Source: DASZCR01 sp964246705
Lineage (GTDB): Bacteria > Acidobacteriota > Blastocatellia > Pyrinomonadales > Pyrinomonadaceae
Assembly: GCA_964246705.1 (NCBI GenBank)
Contig: CAXTRQ010000002.1
Location: forward strand, 1-64,000
Length of the DNA stretch: 64,000 nt
Direction: 5' to 3'
The notes under the pieces are model-generated. The model ran no database searches. It had not been told where the DNA came from and was given only the letters and a program-made list of their open reading frames with translations. The position numbers and the translations under genes were made by a program. This document shows, in pieces, positions 31,437-39,644 of the stretch (its first letter is position 1; each line of letters starts with the position of its first letter).

Positions 31437-31481
31437 TTTTCAGTTTCCAGCTTTGGCTGGCGACTGAAAACTGAAAACTAA
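31434..31481. repeat. Heptamer stem-loop (CTGAAAA type) between the two sulfur genes
   Basis: TTAGTTTTCAGTTTCCAG (31434-31451) pairs with CTGGCGACTGAAAACTGAAA and the following ACTAA (31457-31481) around CTTTG. The unit is CTGAAAA. The hairpin starts inside the stop codon of the upstream gene and ends 5 bp before the next ATG. It could attenuate transcription or protect the mRNA between the two cistrons. Confidence 0.75.
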
Positions 31482-31486
31482 ATGTT

Positions 31487-32626
31487 ATGGGTTTCTCAAC
31501 AACAGCAATTCACGCGGGCAATGCACCCGACCCGACGACGGGCGCGGTGGCCGTTCCGATTTATCAAACCTCAACCTACGCGCAAGACGGCCTCGGGCGA
31601 AACAAGGGTTATGAGTACGCGCGGACACAGAATCCGACGCGGCTCGCCGTCGAGCAGAACCTTGCGGCGCTCGAAGGCGCACGCTTCGGTTACGCGTTCG
31701 CGTCGGGCATGGCGGCCATTGACGCCACGCTCCGGCTCATCAAAGCCGGCGAGCACGTCATCGTCTCCGACAATACTTACGGCGGCACGTTTCGCCTCTT
31801 TAGTCGCATTCTGGCGAATTACAATATCGAGTTCAGTTTCGTGGATACGTCGGATGCGGCGAACGTCGAGGCGGCGATTCAAGAGAATACGCGGATGGTC
31901 TTTCTTGAAACGCCGACCAATCCGGTGATGATCGTCACGGACATGCAGGCCGTCTCGGATGTCGCGCATCGTGCGGGCGCGCGCGTCGTGTGCGATAACA
32001 CTTTCATGTCGCCCTACCTCCAACGCCCGCTTGAGTTCGGCGTGGACATCGTTGTTCATTCGACGACTAAATATTTGAACGGACATTCGGACGGCATCGG
32101 CGGGGTCGTCGTCCTTAATGATGAGAAGGATGCTGAATGGTTGCAGTTTGTGCAGAACAGCGTGGGCGCGATTCTCTCGCCGTTCGATTCGTTTCTCGTC
32201 CTGCGCGGCACGAAGACGCTGGCCTTGAGGATGGAACAGCATGACCGTTCCGGGCGCGCGGTCGCGGCTTTTCTGGAAGAGCATCCGAAAGTTGAAAAGA
32301 TTTACTATCCCGGCTCGCTTTCACACCGCCAGCACGATTTGGCGAAGCGGCAGCAGAAGGGTTTCGGCGGCATGGTCGCCTTTGATATCGGCTCGCTTGA
32401 AAACGCGCGCACAGTTCTCGAATCGGTTAAACTCTGCACGCTGGCAGAAAGTCTGGGAGGCGTCGAGACTCTGATTTCGCATCCGGCGACGATGACGCAC
32501 GCCTCCGTCCTGCCGGAGACGCGCCAGCGCATCGGCATCACGGATGGATTGGTACGCATCTCGGTCGGCCTCGAAGATACGGACGACATCATCGCCGATC
32601 TGGATCAGGCATTGGATAAGATATAG
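31487..32626 (+). CDS. Cystathionine gamma-lyase / gamma-synthase (PLP, transsulfuration family)
   Basis: The 379-residue enzyme has STTAIHAGNAPDPTTGAVAVP at the N-terminus, YEYARTQNPTR, the GYAFASGMAAIDA phosphate-binding loop, and the PLP lysine in HSTTKYLNGHSD (about residue 198). The C-terminal GGVETLISHPATMTHA is diagnostic for the Cys/Met metabolism PLP family. Whether it makes or cleaves cystathionine cannot be decided by motif; the neighbouring CysK/CBS-type gene favours the cleavage direction (MccB-like). Confidence 0.92.
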   Translation: MGFSTTAIHAGNAPDPTTGAVAVPIYQTSTYAQDGLGRNKGYEYARTQNPTRLAVEQNLAALEGARFGYAFASGMAAIDATLRLIKAGEHVIVSDNTYGGTFRLFSRILANYNIEFSFVDTSDAANVEAAIQENTRMVFLETPTNPVMIVTDMQAVSDVAHRAGARVVCDNTFMSPYLQRPLEFGVDIVVHSTTKYLNGHSDGIGGVVVLNDEKDAEWLQFVQNSVGAILSPFDSFLVLRGTKTLALRMEQHDRSGRAVAAFLEEHPKVEKIYYPGSLSHRQHDLAKRQQKGFGGMVAFDIGSLENARTVLESVKLCTLAESLGGVETLISHPATMTHASVLPETRQRIGITDGLVRISVGLEDTDDIIADLDQALDKI

Positions 32627-32629
32627 TAG

Positions 32630-32704
32630 CGGCGGGCGAGCGGGCGACAAGTTAAAAACAGCTTGGCGCTCATCATTTGTCACGCGTCACTTATCACTTC
32701 ACTT
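32630..32704. repeat. Family B heptamer stem-loop (GTGACGA type), copy 4
   Basis: The left arm is GCGGGCGAGCGGGCGACAAG. The loop motif lies inverted at about 32653-32666 (TTAAAAACAGCTTG). The right arm contains TTGTCACGCGTCACTTATCA. It fills the spacer between the PLP enzyme gene and the PP2C gene and ends at the ATG of the latter. Confidence 0.7.
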
Positions 32705-33643
32705 ATGAACGTTGAGGTTTACGCCAAAACCGATGTGGGTCGGGTCAGGTCGGGCAACGAGGACAATTTCCTCGTGCTTGATTTGACGGCTGCGCGCGCG
32801 TGGACGGGTTCTGATAAAACAGAGTGTCCGGCTGAACTGCGCCGTTTCGAGTTGGGAGCGAAGGGCGTCGTCTTCGTCGTCTCGGACGGGATGGGCGGCG
32901 CGCTCGCGGGCGACGTGGCGAGCCGCATGGCGGTCGAGACCGTGCGCGACATGCTGCTCGGAAGCGAAGAGGGCGAACAGAACGAAGAGGACGCCTGCGG
33001 CCCGAATGACGCTCTGATTGATTGCCTGCGTAACGCCACAGACTACGCGAATTTCGCCATCCACCGCCGCAGTCAGGAAGACCCGCGTTGCAGCGGCATG
33101 GGTGCGACGCTGACGGGCGCAGCCGTGACCAACGAGGGACTCGACTTCGTGCAGGTCGGCGACAGTCGCGGCTACGTGATTCGCGGCGGCGAAATCAAGC
33201 TTGCGACCAAAGACCAATCGCTCGTCCAGCAACTCGTTGACGTGGGACAGATCAGCGAGCAGGAAGCCGAGACGCACATGTTCCGCAACGTCATCCTGCA
33301 AGCTCTCGGCGCGCAGGCCGAACTCGTTCCCGTCACGGGTCGCGTCCGGCTGATGCGCGGCGACCTGCTGCTGCTTTGTAGCGACGGCCTCTCAGGAAAG
33401 ATGCGCGCCGAAGAGATGCGCCAACTCGTCGCCGAGGCGAAAGGCGACCTCTCCCGCGCTTGCGATCTGCTCATCAAGGAAGCCAATAAACGCGGAGGCG
33501 AAGACAATATCACCGTCGTGCTGGCGCGCTTCACAGGCAACGACCTGACCTCCGCCGACTCACACCGCATCACCGTCGAACTTCCCGCCATGGAGAGCGA
33601 CAATACGATGGGCGGCGAAGAAGACACCACGCAACACCCGTAA
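32705..33643 (+). CDS. PP2C-type serine/threonine protein phosphatase
   Basis: The 312-residue protein shows all PP2C metal-binding motifs: RSGNEDNFLV (about residues 12-21), VVSDGMGG (about 60), VGDSRGYVIRGG, LLLCSDGLSGKM, and EDNITVVLARF near the C-terminus. It is soluble, without membrane helices. It would dephosphorylate targets of Hanks-type kinases such as the kinase encoded at 25221-27479. I chose the ATG at 32705 because the frame upstream consists of repeat sequence. Confidence 0.93.
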   Translation: MNVEVYAKTDVGRVRSGNEDNFLVLDLTAARAWTGSDKTECPAELRRFELGAKGVVFVVSDGMGGALAGDVASRMAVETVRDMLLGSEEGEQNEEDACGPNDALIDCLRNATDYANFAIHRRSQEDPRCSGMGATLTGAAVTNEGLDFVQVGDSRGYVIRGGEIKLATKDQSLVQQLVDVGQISEQEAETHMFRNVILQALGAQAELVPVTGRVRLMRGDLLLLCSDGLSGKMRAEEMRQLVAEAKGDLSRACDLLIKEANKRGGEDNITVVLARFTGNDLTSADSHRITVELPAMESDNTMGGEEDTTQHP

Positions 33644-33668
33644 AATCAAACTCCATTAAAGTCAAACT

Positions 33669-34172
33669 CTATTCCGTCTTGCCGTCCGGCAATTCACGCG
33701 CACGCCATTCCGGGACTGCGCCGACGCGGCGCACGTAGATGGAAGCTCCCTTGAGGCTTTCGACCACCACGCGGTCTCCCGCTTCCAGAGGTTCTTCGCC
33801 TTCCGCCGGGTAGGCTGTCCACGTCGAGCCGTAAACCTTCACAGCCCCTTCGTGCAGTGCGCCGCGACTCGAAGTGACGACCGTGCCGACTTTGCCCGGC
33901 AGCGCGTCGGCTCCCATCTTCAATCCTTCGGGCGCATCGCGCTTCGTGAAGTAGTTGACGAAGATGGTGCGCGAAGCGGCGGTCAAAGCAATCGAGACGA
34001 CGAAGAAGATGAGGAACTGAAGCGGGTAGCCCGCGCCGAGCGCGGCGGCGAGCGCGGCGATTAAAGCGCCGACGCCGAACCAGAGCAGCACGAAACCCGG
34101 CGTGAAGACTTCGGCAATAATCAGTATCACGCCGATCACTGTCCAGATGACCCATGCGAGGTAATCGCTCAT
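33669..34172 (-). CDS. NfeD-family membrane protein
   Basis: The 167-residue protein has three membrane helices (about 5-25, 30-48, 50-70). A C-terminal OB-fold domain follows, with LPGKVGTVVTSSRGALHEGAVKV, AGDRVVVESLKGASIYV and so on. The VIWTVIGVILIIAEVFTPGF opening is typical. NfeD proteins usually work with SPFH/flotillin proteins in membrane microdomains, but no such gene is adjacent here. I chose the ATG at 34172. It is convergent with the PP2C gene 25 bp away and lies downstream of the proline dehydrogenase gene. Confidence 0.88.
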   Translation of the reverse strand: MSDYLAWVIWTVIGVILIIAEVFTPGFVLLWFGVGALIAALAAALGAGYPLQFLIFFVVSIALTAASRTIFVNYFTKRDAPEGLKMGADALPGKVGTVVTSSRGALHEGAVKVYGSTWTAYPAEGEEPLEAGDRVVVESLKGASIYVRRVGAVPEWRARELPDGKTE

Positions 34173-34230
34173 CGCCGCTCCGTTTCTCGACCAGCCCGTT
34201 TGACTGTCGCGCAATCCTAAACTCGCGCGC

Positions 34231-35151
34231 CTATCCCTTAAGCATATTCTTCAACACGAACCAGACGTTCGCCGGGCGCTCGGCAAGCCGCCGCATGAAG
34301 TAGGGATACCAGTGCTTTCCGTAGGGAACATAGACGCGCATCCGGTAACCGTCGCGCGCCAGTTGCTCTTGCAGGTCGCGGCGCACGCCGTAGAGCATCT
34401 GAAACTCGAACGCATCTTTGGCGATGCCCTCGCGCGCGGCCTGCGTGATGGTCGCATCAATCATGTGCGGGTCATGCGTGGCGATGCCGTGATAGACGCC
34501 GCTTGAAAGCAGCACGCGCATGATGCGGAGATAGTTTTCGTCCGTCTCTTTTTTGTCTGGAAAGGCGACTTCGGGCGGCTCGTTATATGCGCCTTTGCAG
34601 AGGCGGATGCGCGCCGGAATCTTGAGCAAGTCTTGCACGTCGTCGAAGGTGCGGCGCAGGTACGATTGCACGACGATGCCGACATCGTTCAAGCCGAACT
34701 CGACGCGCAGGCGTTTGAAAATATCAATCGTCACTTGCGTGACGTTCGACGCTTCCATGTCGACGCGCACGAAGTTGCCGCGCCGCGCCGCGTCCGCCAC
34801 CACCTCGCGCGCGTTCCTGTAAGTCAACTCCGGGTCAATGTCGAGGCCGAACTGCGTGAGTTTGATCGAGACGTTCGAGCGGATGCCGGTTTCGACAATG
34901 CGCGCGAGGATGCTCAAATATTCGCGCACCTCCTCTGCCGTTTCGGAAACTTGCGTGACAGATTCGTTGAGGTGGTCGAATGAAGCCGTGCAGCCGATAG
35001 CGTTCAACGCGCGAATCGCGCCGATGGTCTCTTCGATGTCCTCGCCCGCGACGAAGCGCGTCGTCATCTTCTTGAACGGGCTAAAACGTGTCGCGAAATC
35101 CTTGAGACGTTCCTGACGCGCGAGATACAAGAGAGCGTTTCTTGTCACCAT
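34231..35151 (-). CDS. Proline dehydrogenase
   Basis: The 306-residue FAD enzyme oxidises proline to pyrroline-5-carboxylate. Landmarks are RFVAGEDIEE, ASFDHLNESV, NVSIKLTQFGLD, FVRVDMEASN, and the substrate loop RLCKGAYNEPPEVAFPDK (about residue 195), followed by ATHDPHMID and FQMLYGVRRDLQ. It is the short monofunctional form without the PutA fusion. No pyrroline-5-carboxylate dehydrogenase gene is in view. The start at 35151 (ATG) is my choice; an alternative GTG at 35202 would add 17 residues. Confidence 0.93.
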   Translation of the reverse strand: MVTRNALLYLARQERLKDFATRFSPFKKMTTRFVAGEDIEETIGAIRALNAIGCTASFDHLNESVTQVSETAEEVREYLSILARIVETGIRSNVSIKLTQFGLDIDPELTYRNAREVVADAARRGNFVRVDMEASNVTQVTIDIFKRLRVEFGLNDVGIVVQSYLRRTFDDVQDLLKIPARIRLCKGAYNEPPEVAFPDKKETDENYLRIMRVLLSSGVYHGIATHDPHMIDATITQAAREGIAKDAFEFQMLYGVRRDLQEQLARDGYRMRVYVPYGKHWYPYFMRRLAERPANVWFVLKNMLKG

Positions 35152-35257
35152 AAGATAGACAATGACCGTCGGTAATAAAACTAAGCTGCCGCCCGTCCGC
35201 ACACAGCGCGGGAGAACGACTGCCCTATCATTATAAGTTCGTCACTGAAAAATATAT

Positions 35258-35521
35258 TTAAGTTTTCTTTCCGGGGGGCGGATCACCTTGCGGCGGGGAC
35301 GACTTTTTTCCAAACGGGGTTTTTCGCGTCGCCAGATTCAAATACTGCCCGGTGTCAACCGCCTTCGACGGCTGGACGTTGAGCACTTCGATTCCGACCA
35401 CCCCTCCGTTTTCGTCATAATCGGCTATCACGCCATCCGCAATCTCTAACGATTGGGCAACCTTCGTAGTCTTATATTTTGTGTAAAGCGCCTTGGCTTT
35501 GAAATCGTGTTCCTGACTCAT
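35258..35521 (-). CDS. DUF2283-like small protein
   Basis: This 87-residue protein has a DUF2283-like core, EIADGVIADYDENGGVVGIEVLN (about residues 26-48). The family is small, of unknown function, and often lies next to toxin-like genes. A proline/lysine-rich tail follows (SSPPQGDPPPGKKT). A clear ribosome-binding site (AAGGAG, 6 nt before the ATG) supports expression. It starts 33 bp after the DUF4258-like gene, and the two probably form one transcript. Confidence 0.72.
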   Translation of the reverse strand: MSQEHDFKAKALYTKYKTTKVAQSLEIADGVIADYDENGGVVGIEVLNVQPSKAVDTGQYLNLATRKTPFGKKSSPPQGDPPPGKKT

Positions 35522-35554
35522 AAATTACTCCTTCGGGGAACGAGCACATAAAAT

Positions 35555-35773
35555 TTAATTCCACCATACAGTGACAACACTCCGGGTCGTCCAATCCATA
35601 ATTACCGTCACACTTGAAATGCCGCCGAACTGGTTTAAGTAAGCATAGCTGTGCGCCATCGTGCCATGCGCCTGCAAAACTCCAAGGGTATTAAACGCCA
35701 CAAATGTAACCCACTCGACGGAGATGCCTCTCTCCACCATTCTTTGTAGGGCATGCGCCGTAAAATATAACAT
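35555..35773 (-). CDS. DUF4258-like small protein
   Basis: This 72-residue protein begins LYFTAHALQRMVERGIS, the conserved N-terminus of the DUF4258 family, and ends in short beta strands (GISSVTVIMDWTTRSVVTVWW). The fold is thought to be close to small RelE/BrnT-like toxins, though activity has not been generally shown. GGAGAG lies 6 nt before the ATG. It is followed by the DUF2283-like gene. A palindrome about 150 bp upstream may be the pair's operator. Confidence 0.72.
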   Translation of the reverse strand: MLYFTAHALQRMVERGISVEWVTFVAFNTLGVLQAHGTMAHSYAYLNQFGGISSVTVIMDWTTRSVVTVWWN

Positions 35774-35921
35774 TGCTCTCTCCGCAAGTTAGGCTTCGCC
35801 CTGAAAAAGTGCTCCGAGGCACGGATAGCACGGCGCGCGCGAATTTCGAGCGAGATGCCCAAGTTAAATTGAACAATCAACCACGAGCGAGGCGGTAGCA
35901 TGGACTCAAGGAACTTATTAA

Positions 35922-35941
35922 CGTTTACTATAACGTAAACG
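35922..35941. promoter_or_regulatory. Operator-like palindrome CGTTTAC-N6-GTAAACG
   Basis: Two perfect 7-bp arms flank TATAAC. On the minus strand the spacer and right arm give TTATAGTAAA, a plausible -10 region. Binding of a dimeric repressor would therefore block transcription toward the DUF4258/DUF2283 pair. Confidence 0.5.
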
Positions 35942-36059
35942 AACGGAATAAGAAATTAAGAAGCCCTTCAACGATTTGAGACCCGTCGCTTTCAACATTA
36001 ATACGCTGTGTGCTCGTAAATCTCGGTTGACGATTGACCACCTTCGCCTTGCTCATCGC

Positions 36060-36087
36060 TTGTCACGGCTTTCTCCTGTGGTATGCT
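36060..36087 (+). promoter_or_regulatory. Possible promoter of the small membrane-protein gene
   Basis: TTGTCA at 36060-36065 and TATGCT at 36082-36087 are spaced 16 bp apart, about 56 bp before the ATG at 36143. This is a pattern match only. Confidence 0.3.
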
Positions 36088-36142
36088 TGGCGGCGTTTTC
36101 TGCAACCCGTGAACCGGATGCGAATCTCGACGCCTCGCCTTA

Positions 36143-36469
36143 ATGGTTCAACGCCGCATGCGCTGGAAACTGGTACTTATCGCCTCGCTGCTCGCCGCTC
36201 TCGCCGGGGCGGGCGCAAGTCTGGCTGTCGCATATTGGCTGCGCGGCTCGACCGTGCGACTCGCCGATATTGAATCCTTCAAGACGAACATCGCCGTCCT
36301 CTCGACGCTCATCATTCCACTGGCCGCCATCACTTTCGCCAGCATTTTCGTCTACCGCCACACGTCGCGCCGCCGCCCCTTGCAAGCGTTGGTGACGACG
36401 CTGCTGGCAATTATCCTGACGCTCGCCGCCTTCGTCGCCGCAACTGCTTTCTTCTCAAAAACCATGTAA
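36143..36469 (+). CDS. Small membrane protein of unknown function
   Basis: The 108-residue protein is built of three hydrophobic helices (about 9-30, 48-69 and 80-103) separated by short loops (RGSTVRLADIESFKTN and YRHTSRRRP). It has no motif that I recognise. A second ATG at 36158 would shorten it by five residues. It stands alone, between the DUF pair and the convergent HD-domain gene. Confidence 0.55.
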   Translation: MVQRRMRWKLVLIASLLAALAGAGASLAVAYWLRGSTVRLADIESFKTNIAVLSTLIIPLAAITFASIFVYRHTSRRRPLQALVTTLLAIILTLAAFVAATAFFSKTM

Positions 36470-36567
36470 CCACCAGTCTCAAGTGCAAGGAAGAAAGGCC
36501 GCCACGTCGCTACGCGGAACTGTCAGACACAAGCTTTCAGGTTTTTAGTTCCGCTCGGGGGCGTTCG

Positions 36568-37146
36568 TCACTCATCATTTCCTTTCAGTCCAATCTCTTT
36601 CTGCACGGGCTTGAGAACATCAATCACGAAACGGATGTGTTCGTCGAGATTGACGCCTAACTCTTCGACGCCCTGCCGGATGTCGTCGCGGTTGACGGAG
36701 CGCGCGAAGGCTTTGTCCTTCAGCTTCTTTTTCACCGAAGAGACTTCCAGATCGTCGAGGCTGCGCGACGGGCGGACGAGGCCGCACGCGACGAGGAATC
36801 CGCACAACTCGTCTGTGGCAAAAAGCGCCTGCGCCATCCGCGTATCGCGCGGGACTCCGGTGTAGGTGGCGTGTCCCATGATGGCGCGAATGATGCGATC
36901 CGAATAGCCACGCCCGCAGAGGATGTTCGCGCCCTTGTAAGGATGCTCCTCCGCCGTCGGGAACATTTCGTAGTCGAAATCGTGGAGCAGCCCGACGAGA
37001 CCCCATTCGTCTACATCTTCGTCGGGGCTGCCGTAGTGCGAAGCGCAGGCGCGCATTGCGGTTTCGACGGCGACGGCGTGCTGCCGCAGGCTTTTACCTT
37101 TCGTGTATTCGCAGAGCAGTTCCCAAGCTTCTTCACGTGTCGGCAT
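36568..37146 (-). CDS. HD-domain metal-dependent phosphohydrolase
   Basis: The 192-residue protein has an HD-type core: RQHAVAVETAM (about residues 23-33) with the first His, and GLVGLLHDFDYEMFP (about 52-66) with the HD pair. A further His lies in EEHPYKGANIL (about 68-78), with GHATYTG after it. It looks like the cytosolic single-domain HDIG type, often nucleotide or phosphate-ester hydrolases; the substrate is unknown. I chose the ATG at 37146; an upstream GTG or ATG would add 12 residues. It is a single gene. Confidence 0.82.
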   Translation of the reverse strand: MPTREEAWELLCEYTKGKSLRQHAVAVETAMRACASHYGSPDEDVDEWGLVGLLHDFDYEMFPTAEEHPYKGANILCGRGYSDRIIRAIMGHATYTGVPRDTRMAQALFATDELCGFLVACGLVRPSRSLDDLEVSSVKKKLKDKAFARSVNRDDIRQGVEELGVNLDEHIRFVIDVLKPVQKEIGLKGNDE

Positions 37147-37477
37147 GAGCGTGGAAATCCTTTCTGTCAAAGCATCTCTCAATATGAGTTCGGAGCGACA
37201 GATAAGTTTCGCATGTTCGCGGGGTCGCTTTCAACAACGCCGCCTCAGAGGCAGGGACAGATTCATGCTCGAAATATAAGCGACGGAGGCATAGAGGAAC
37301 AAAGAATTAAAAAGTATGAACATCTCTCCTAATCCTCTTTCACTTCTCTGTGCCTGCGGTGTCTCTGTGGCCATTTCTTGACGGTATAATAGATTCTGTC
37401 TCAGGGTGGGCTGCTTGCCGCTTCTCTTTCTCATCCATTACAATGGTTTCGGAGTTGCTCACACCGTTGTTCTACCA
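37147..37477. other. Gene-free divergent spacer upstream of ccsA
   Basis: These 331 bp hold a perfect TATAAT at 37385-37390, about 88 bp before the ccsA start and without a good -35. A CTCTGTG-based short repeat (about 37346-37371) is also present. I found no conserved reading frame or RNA structure. Confidence 0.5.
37385..37390 (+). promoter_or_regulatory. Candidate -10 element of the ccsA-hem operon
   Basis: TATAAT matches the consensus fully. The region 17 bp upstream (TCTCTG) is a poor -35, so activation by a regulator or an upstream start is possible. Confidence 0.35.
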
Positions 37478-38293
37478 ATGAAGCCTCTTTTATACGTAGC
37501 GCTCGCAGCCTATGTCGTTGCGGCAATCCATTCAATCTTAACGTTCGTCACTAAGCGGCGTACGGCTGAGCGCATCACTATCGCCTCGCTCGCCTTCGGT
37601 TTCGCCGCGCACACGGCGGCGTTACTGCTCGACTGGGCGCAGGACGGTCATTACCCGCTCTTTCACCTGCACGAGACGATTTCGTTTCTCGCGTGGGCGC
37701 TCGTCATCGCCTACGGTCTGGCGATTTATCGCTACCGGATACAGGCGCTCGGACTCTTTCTGCTGCCGCTCGCCTCTCTGCTCGTCCTTCTCTCAAACTT
37801 CGCGCGCGGCGACTCAGGTCTGCCAGCCACGCGTGTCACAGAGGGCAGCGCCGCATGGCTCTTCCCCGTCCATACGACGATGTTGCTCGCCGCCTACACC
37901 TCTTTCTTCGTCGCCTTTGCCGCCAGCGTGATGTACTTGTGGCAGGAACGAGAACTGAAGAACAAGACTTTCAGCGCGCTCTTTCATCGTCTGCCGTCTC
38001 TGACGACCGTTGACGACATTGGGACGACGACGGCGAGTATCGGTTTTACGCTGCTGACGCTCGGCATCATCACGGGCATGATCTGGTCGACGGCGCGCAG
38101 TGGTCACCTCTGGCACAACGACCCCATCGAGTTCGCTGCGTTGCTCACATGGGTACTGTACCTGACGCTTTTACACTATCGCACGCAATGGCGCGGACGC
38201 CGCGCCGCATGGCTCGGCATCGCCGGATTCGCGCTCGTGCTCTGCACCTTCATCGGCGCATTCTTCCTCGGCGGCTATCATGTTTTCGGATAA
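37478..38293 (+). CDS. Cytochrome c assembly protein (CcsA/HemX-like)
   Basis: The 271-residue protein has eight or so membrane helices. His residues suitable for haem handling lie in FHLHETISFLAW (about 65-76), in PVHTTMLLAAYTSFF, and before HNDPIEFAALLTWVLY (about 210), the equivalent of the WxWDPxE motif of CcsA/CcmC proteins. It either moves haem in cytochrome c maturation or, as HemX, helps stabilise HemA. The hemA gene starts 8 bp downstream, which favours the HemX role. Confidence 0.83.
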   Translation: MKPLLYVALAAYVVAAIHSILTFVTKRRTAERITIASLAFGFAAHTAALLLDWAQDGHYPLFHLHETISFLAWALVIAYGLAIYRYRIQALGLFLLPLASLLVLLSNFARGDSGLPATRVTEGSAAWLFPVHTTMLLAAYTSFFVAFAASVMYLWQERELKNKTFSALFHRLPSLTTVDDIGTTTASIGFTLLTLGIITGMIWSTARSGHLWHNDPIEFAALLTWVLYLTLLHYRTQWRGRRAAWLGIAGFALVLCTFIGAFFLGGYHVFG

Positions 38294-38301
38294 CAGTTTT
38301 C

Positions 38302-39579
38302 ATGTCAATCGTTCTCGTCGGACTCAATCATAAAAGCGCGCCGGTTGAAGTGCGCGAGCGGCTCGCGCTCTCCGAGGACGCGTGCGCCGAGAGTCTGCAT
38401 AGTCTCGTGGACGGCAAGATTATCCGCGAGGGCTTGATTGTTTCGACCTGTAATCGCGTCGAGATTCTGACGGCGACGGGGCGCGAACAGGGCGCGGAAG
38501 CCGCCTCGCGCCTGAGCGGATTTCTGAACGAGAATTCGTGCGTCTCGCCTGAAGAGACTTTCGATAAGCATCTCTACACGCATGCTGACGAAGCGGCTGT
38601 GCGCCATGTTTTCCGTGTCGCCTCTTCGCTCGACTCGATGGTGGTCGGCGAGCCGCAGGTGCTCGGTCAGGTGCGCCGCGCTTATTCGCTGGCGGTCACG
38701 GCGGGCACGGCGGGGCGTGTCCTGCATCGTCTCGTGCATCACGCTTTGCGCGTCGCCAAGCGCGTGCGGACGGAGACGGGGATTGCCGCTTCGGCTGTCT
38801 CAATCAGTTTCACGGCGGTCGAGTTAGGGCGAAAGATTTTCGGCTCGTTGAAGGGCGCGACCGTGCTGCTCGTCGGGGCGGGCGAGATGGCCGAGTTGGC
38901 CGCGCAACATCTGGCGAGCGCGGGCGCGGCGCGCGTGCTCGTCACGAACCGGACGCTGGAGGCAGCGCAAAAACTGGCGACCAAATTCGGCGGGACGGCA
39001 GTAGATTATTCACAACTCGCGGCGCACCTCGCGGAAGCCGACATCATCATCTGTTCGACCGCCGCGACCGGCTACGTCGTCACCGCCGAGATGGCTGGCG
39101 CGGCACGCATCGCGCGTCGCAATCGTCCGGCCTTCTTCATTGACATCAGCGTTCCGCGCAACGTCGACCCGAAGGTCGGCGAACTCGACAATTTGTTCCT
39201 CTTCGACGTGGACGACCTCGAAGCAGTCGTCGCTTCAAATATCCGCGAGCGCGAACGCGAGGCCGAGCGCGCCGAACTGATTATCAAATCCGAGGTGATG
39301 CAGTTCCAGCAGGCTTTGAGAAATCTCGACATCGGCCCGACGGTCGGCGCGCTGCGCGAAAAATTACAACGTCTCGCGCTCGACGAATTCGAGCGGCATC
39401 GCAGTCGCCTCGGCACGCTCACGCCCGAACAGGAGCGCGCCATCCAGGCGATGCTGATTTCCTCCGTCAATAAAATTTCACATCCCGTCATTCATCGCAT
39501 GCGCCGTTCCTACGACACGGGCGAGGACGAAAACGTACAGGCATGGCGCGACATCTTCGGACTTGAAGAAATCGAATAG
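38302..39579 (+). CDS. hemA: Glutamyl-tRNA reductase
   Basis: HemA reduces glutamyl-tRNA to glutamate-1-semialdehyde, the first step of tetrapyrrole synthesis by the C5 route. The 425-residue protein starts IVLVGLNHKSAPVEVRERLA. It has the catalytic Cys in IVSTCNRVEI (about residue 50), VGEPQVLGQVR, the NADPH fold in VLLVGAGEMAELAAQHL (about 190) and the C-terminal dimerisation helices. I chose the ATG at 38302; the open frame upstream is the shadow of the ccsA 3' end. Confidence 0.96.
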   Translation: MSIVLVGLNHKSAPVEVRERLALSEDACAESLHSLVDGKIIREGLIVSTCNRVEILTATGREQGAEAASRLSGFLNENSCVSPEETFDKHLYTHADEAAVRHVFRVASSLDSMVVGEPQVLGQVRRAYSLAVTAGTAGRVLHRLVHHALRVAKRVRTETGIAASAVSISFTAVELGRKIFGSLKGATVLLVGAGEMAELAAQHLASAGAARVLVTNRTLEAAQKLATKFGGTAVDYSQLAAHLAEADIIICSTAATGYVVTAEMAGAARIARRNRPAFFIDISVPRNVDPKVGELDNLFLFDVDDLEAVVASNIREREREAERAELIIKSEVMQFQQALRNLDIGPTVGALREKLQRLALDEFERHRSRLGTLTPEQERAIQAMLISSVNKISHPVIHRMRRSYDTGEDENVQAWRDIFGLEEIE

Positions 39580-39633
39580 TAGGTTAGAGGCCGGTTTTTA
39601 AAAGACCGATTCTTACTAACCTCTGCCCTTTGA
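39580..39633. repeat. Heptamer stem-loop (AGAGG/TTAGAGG type) between hemA and hemC
   Basis: AGTAGGTTAGAGGCCGG and, after a loop of TTTTTAAAAGACCGATTC, TTACTAACCTCTGCCC form the two arms. The element starts right after the hemA stop codon and ends shortly before the hemC start. Confidence 0.65.
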
Positions 39634-39644
39634 TCCTTGTGGTT

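Larger units (their letters stand above)
35774..36142. other. Gene-free region with operator-like palindrome
   Basis: These 369 bp lie between the divergent DUF4258-like gene and a small membrane-protein gene. They hold a perfect palindrome at 35922-35941 and a possible plus-strand promoter at 36060-36087. Open frames here overlap each other, lack ribosome-binding sites and look spurious. Confidence 0.55.

Noticed and set aside
35635..35901. Minus-strand frame overlapping the DUF4258-like gene
   Set aside because: It overlaps a gene with family similarity and a clear ribosome-binding site; its own sequence looks random.
36034..36273. Small plus-strand frame before the membrane-protein gene
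   Set aside because: It overlaps the better-supported gene at 36143 and shows no motif or ribosome-binding site.
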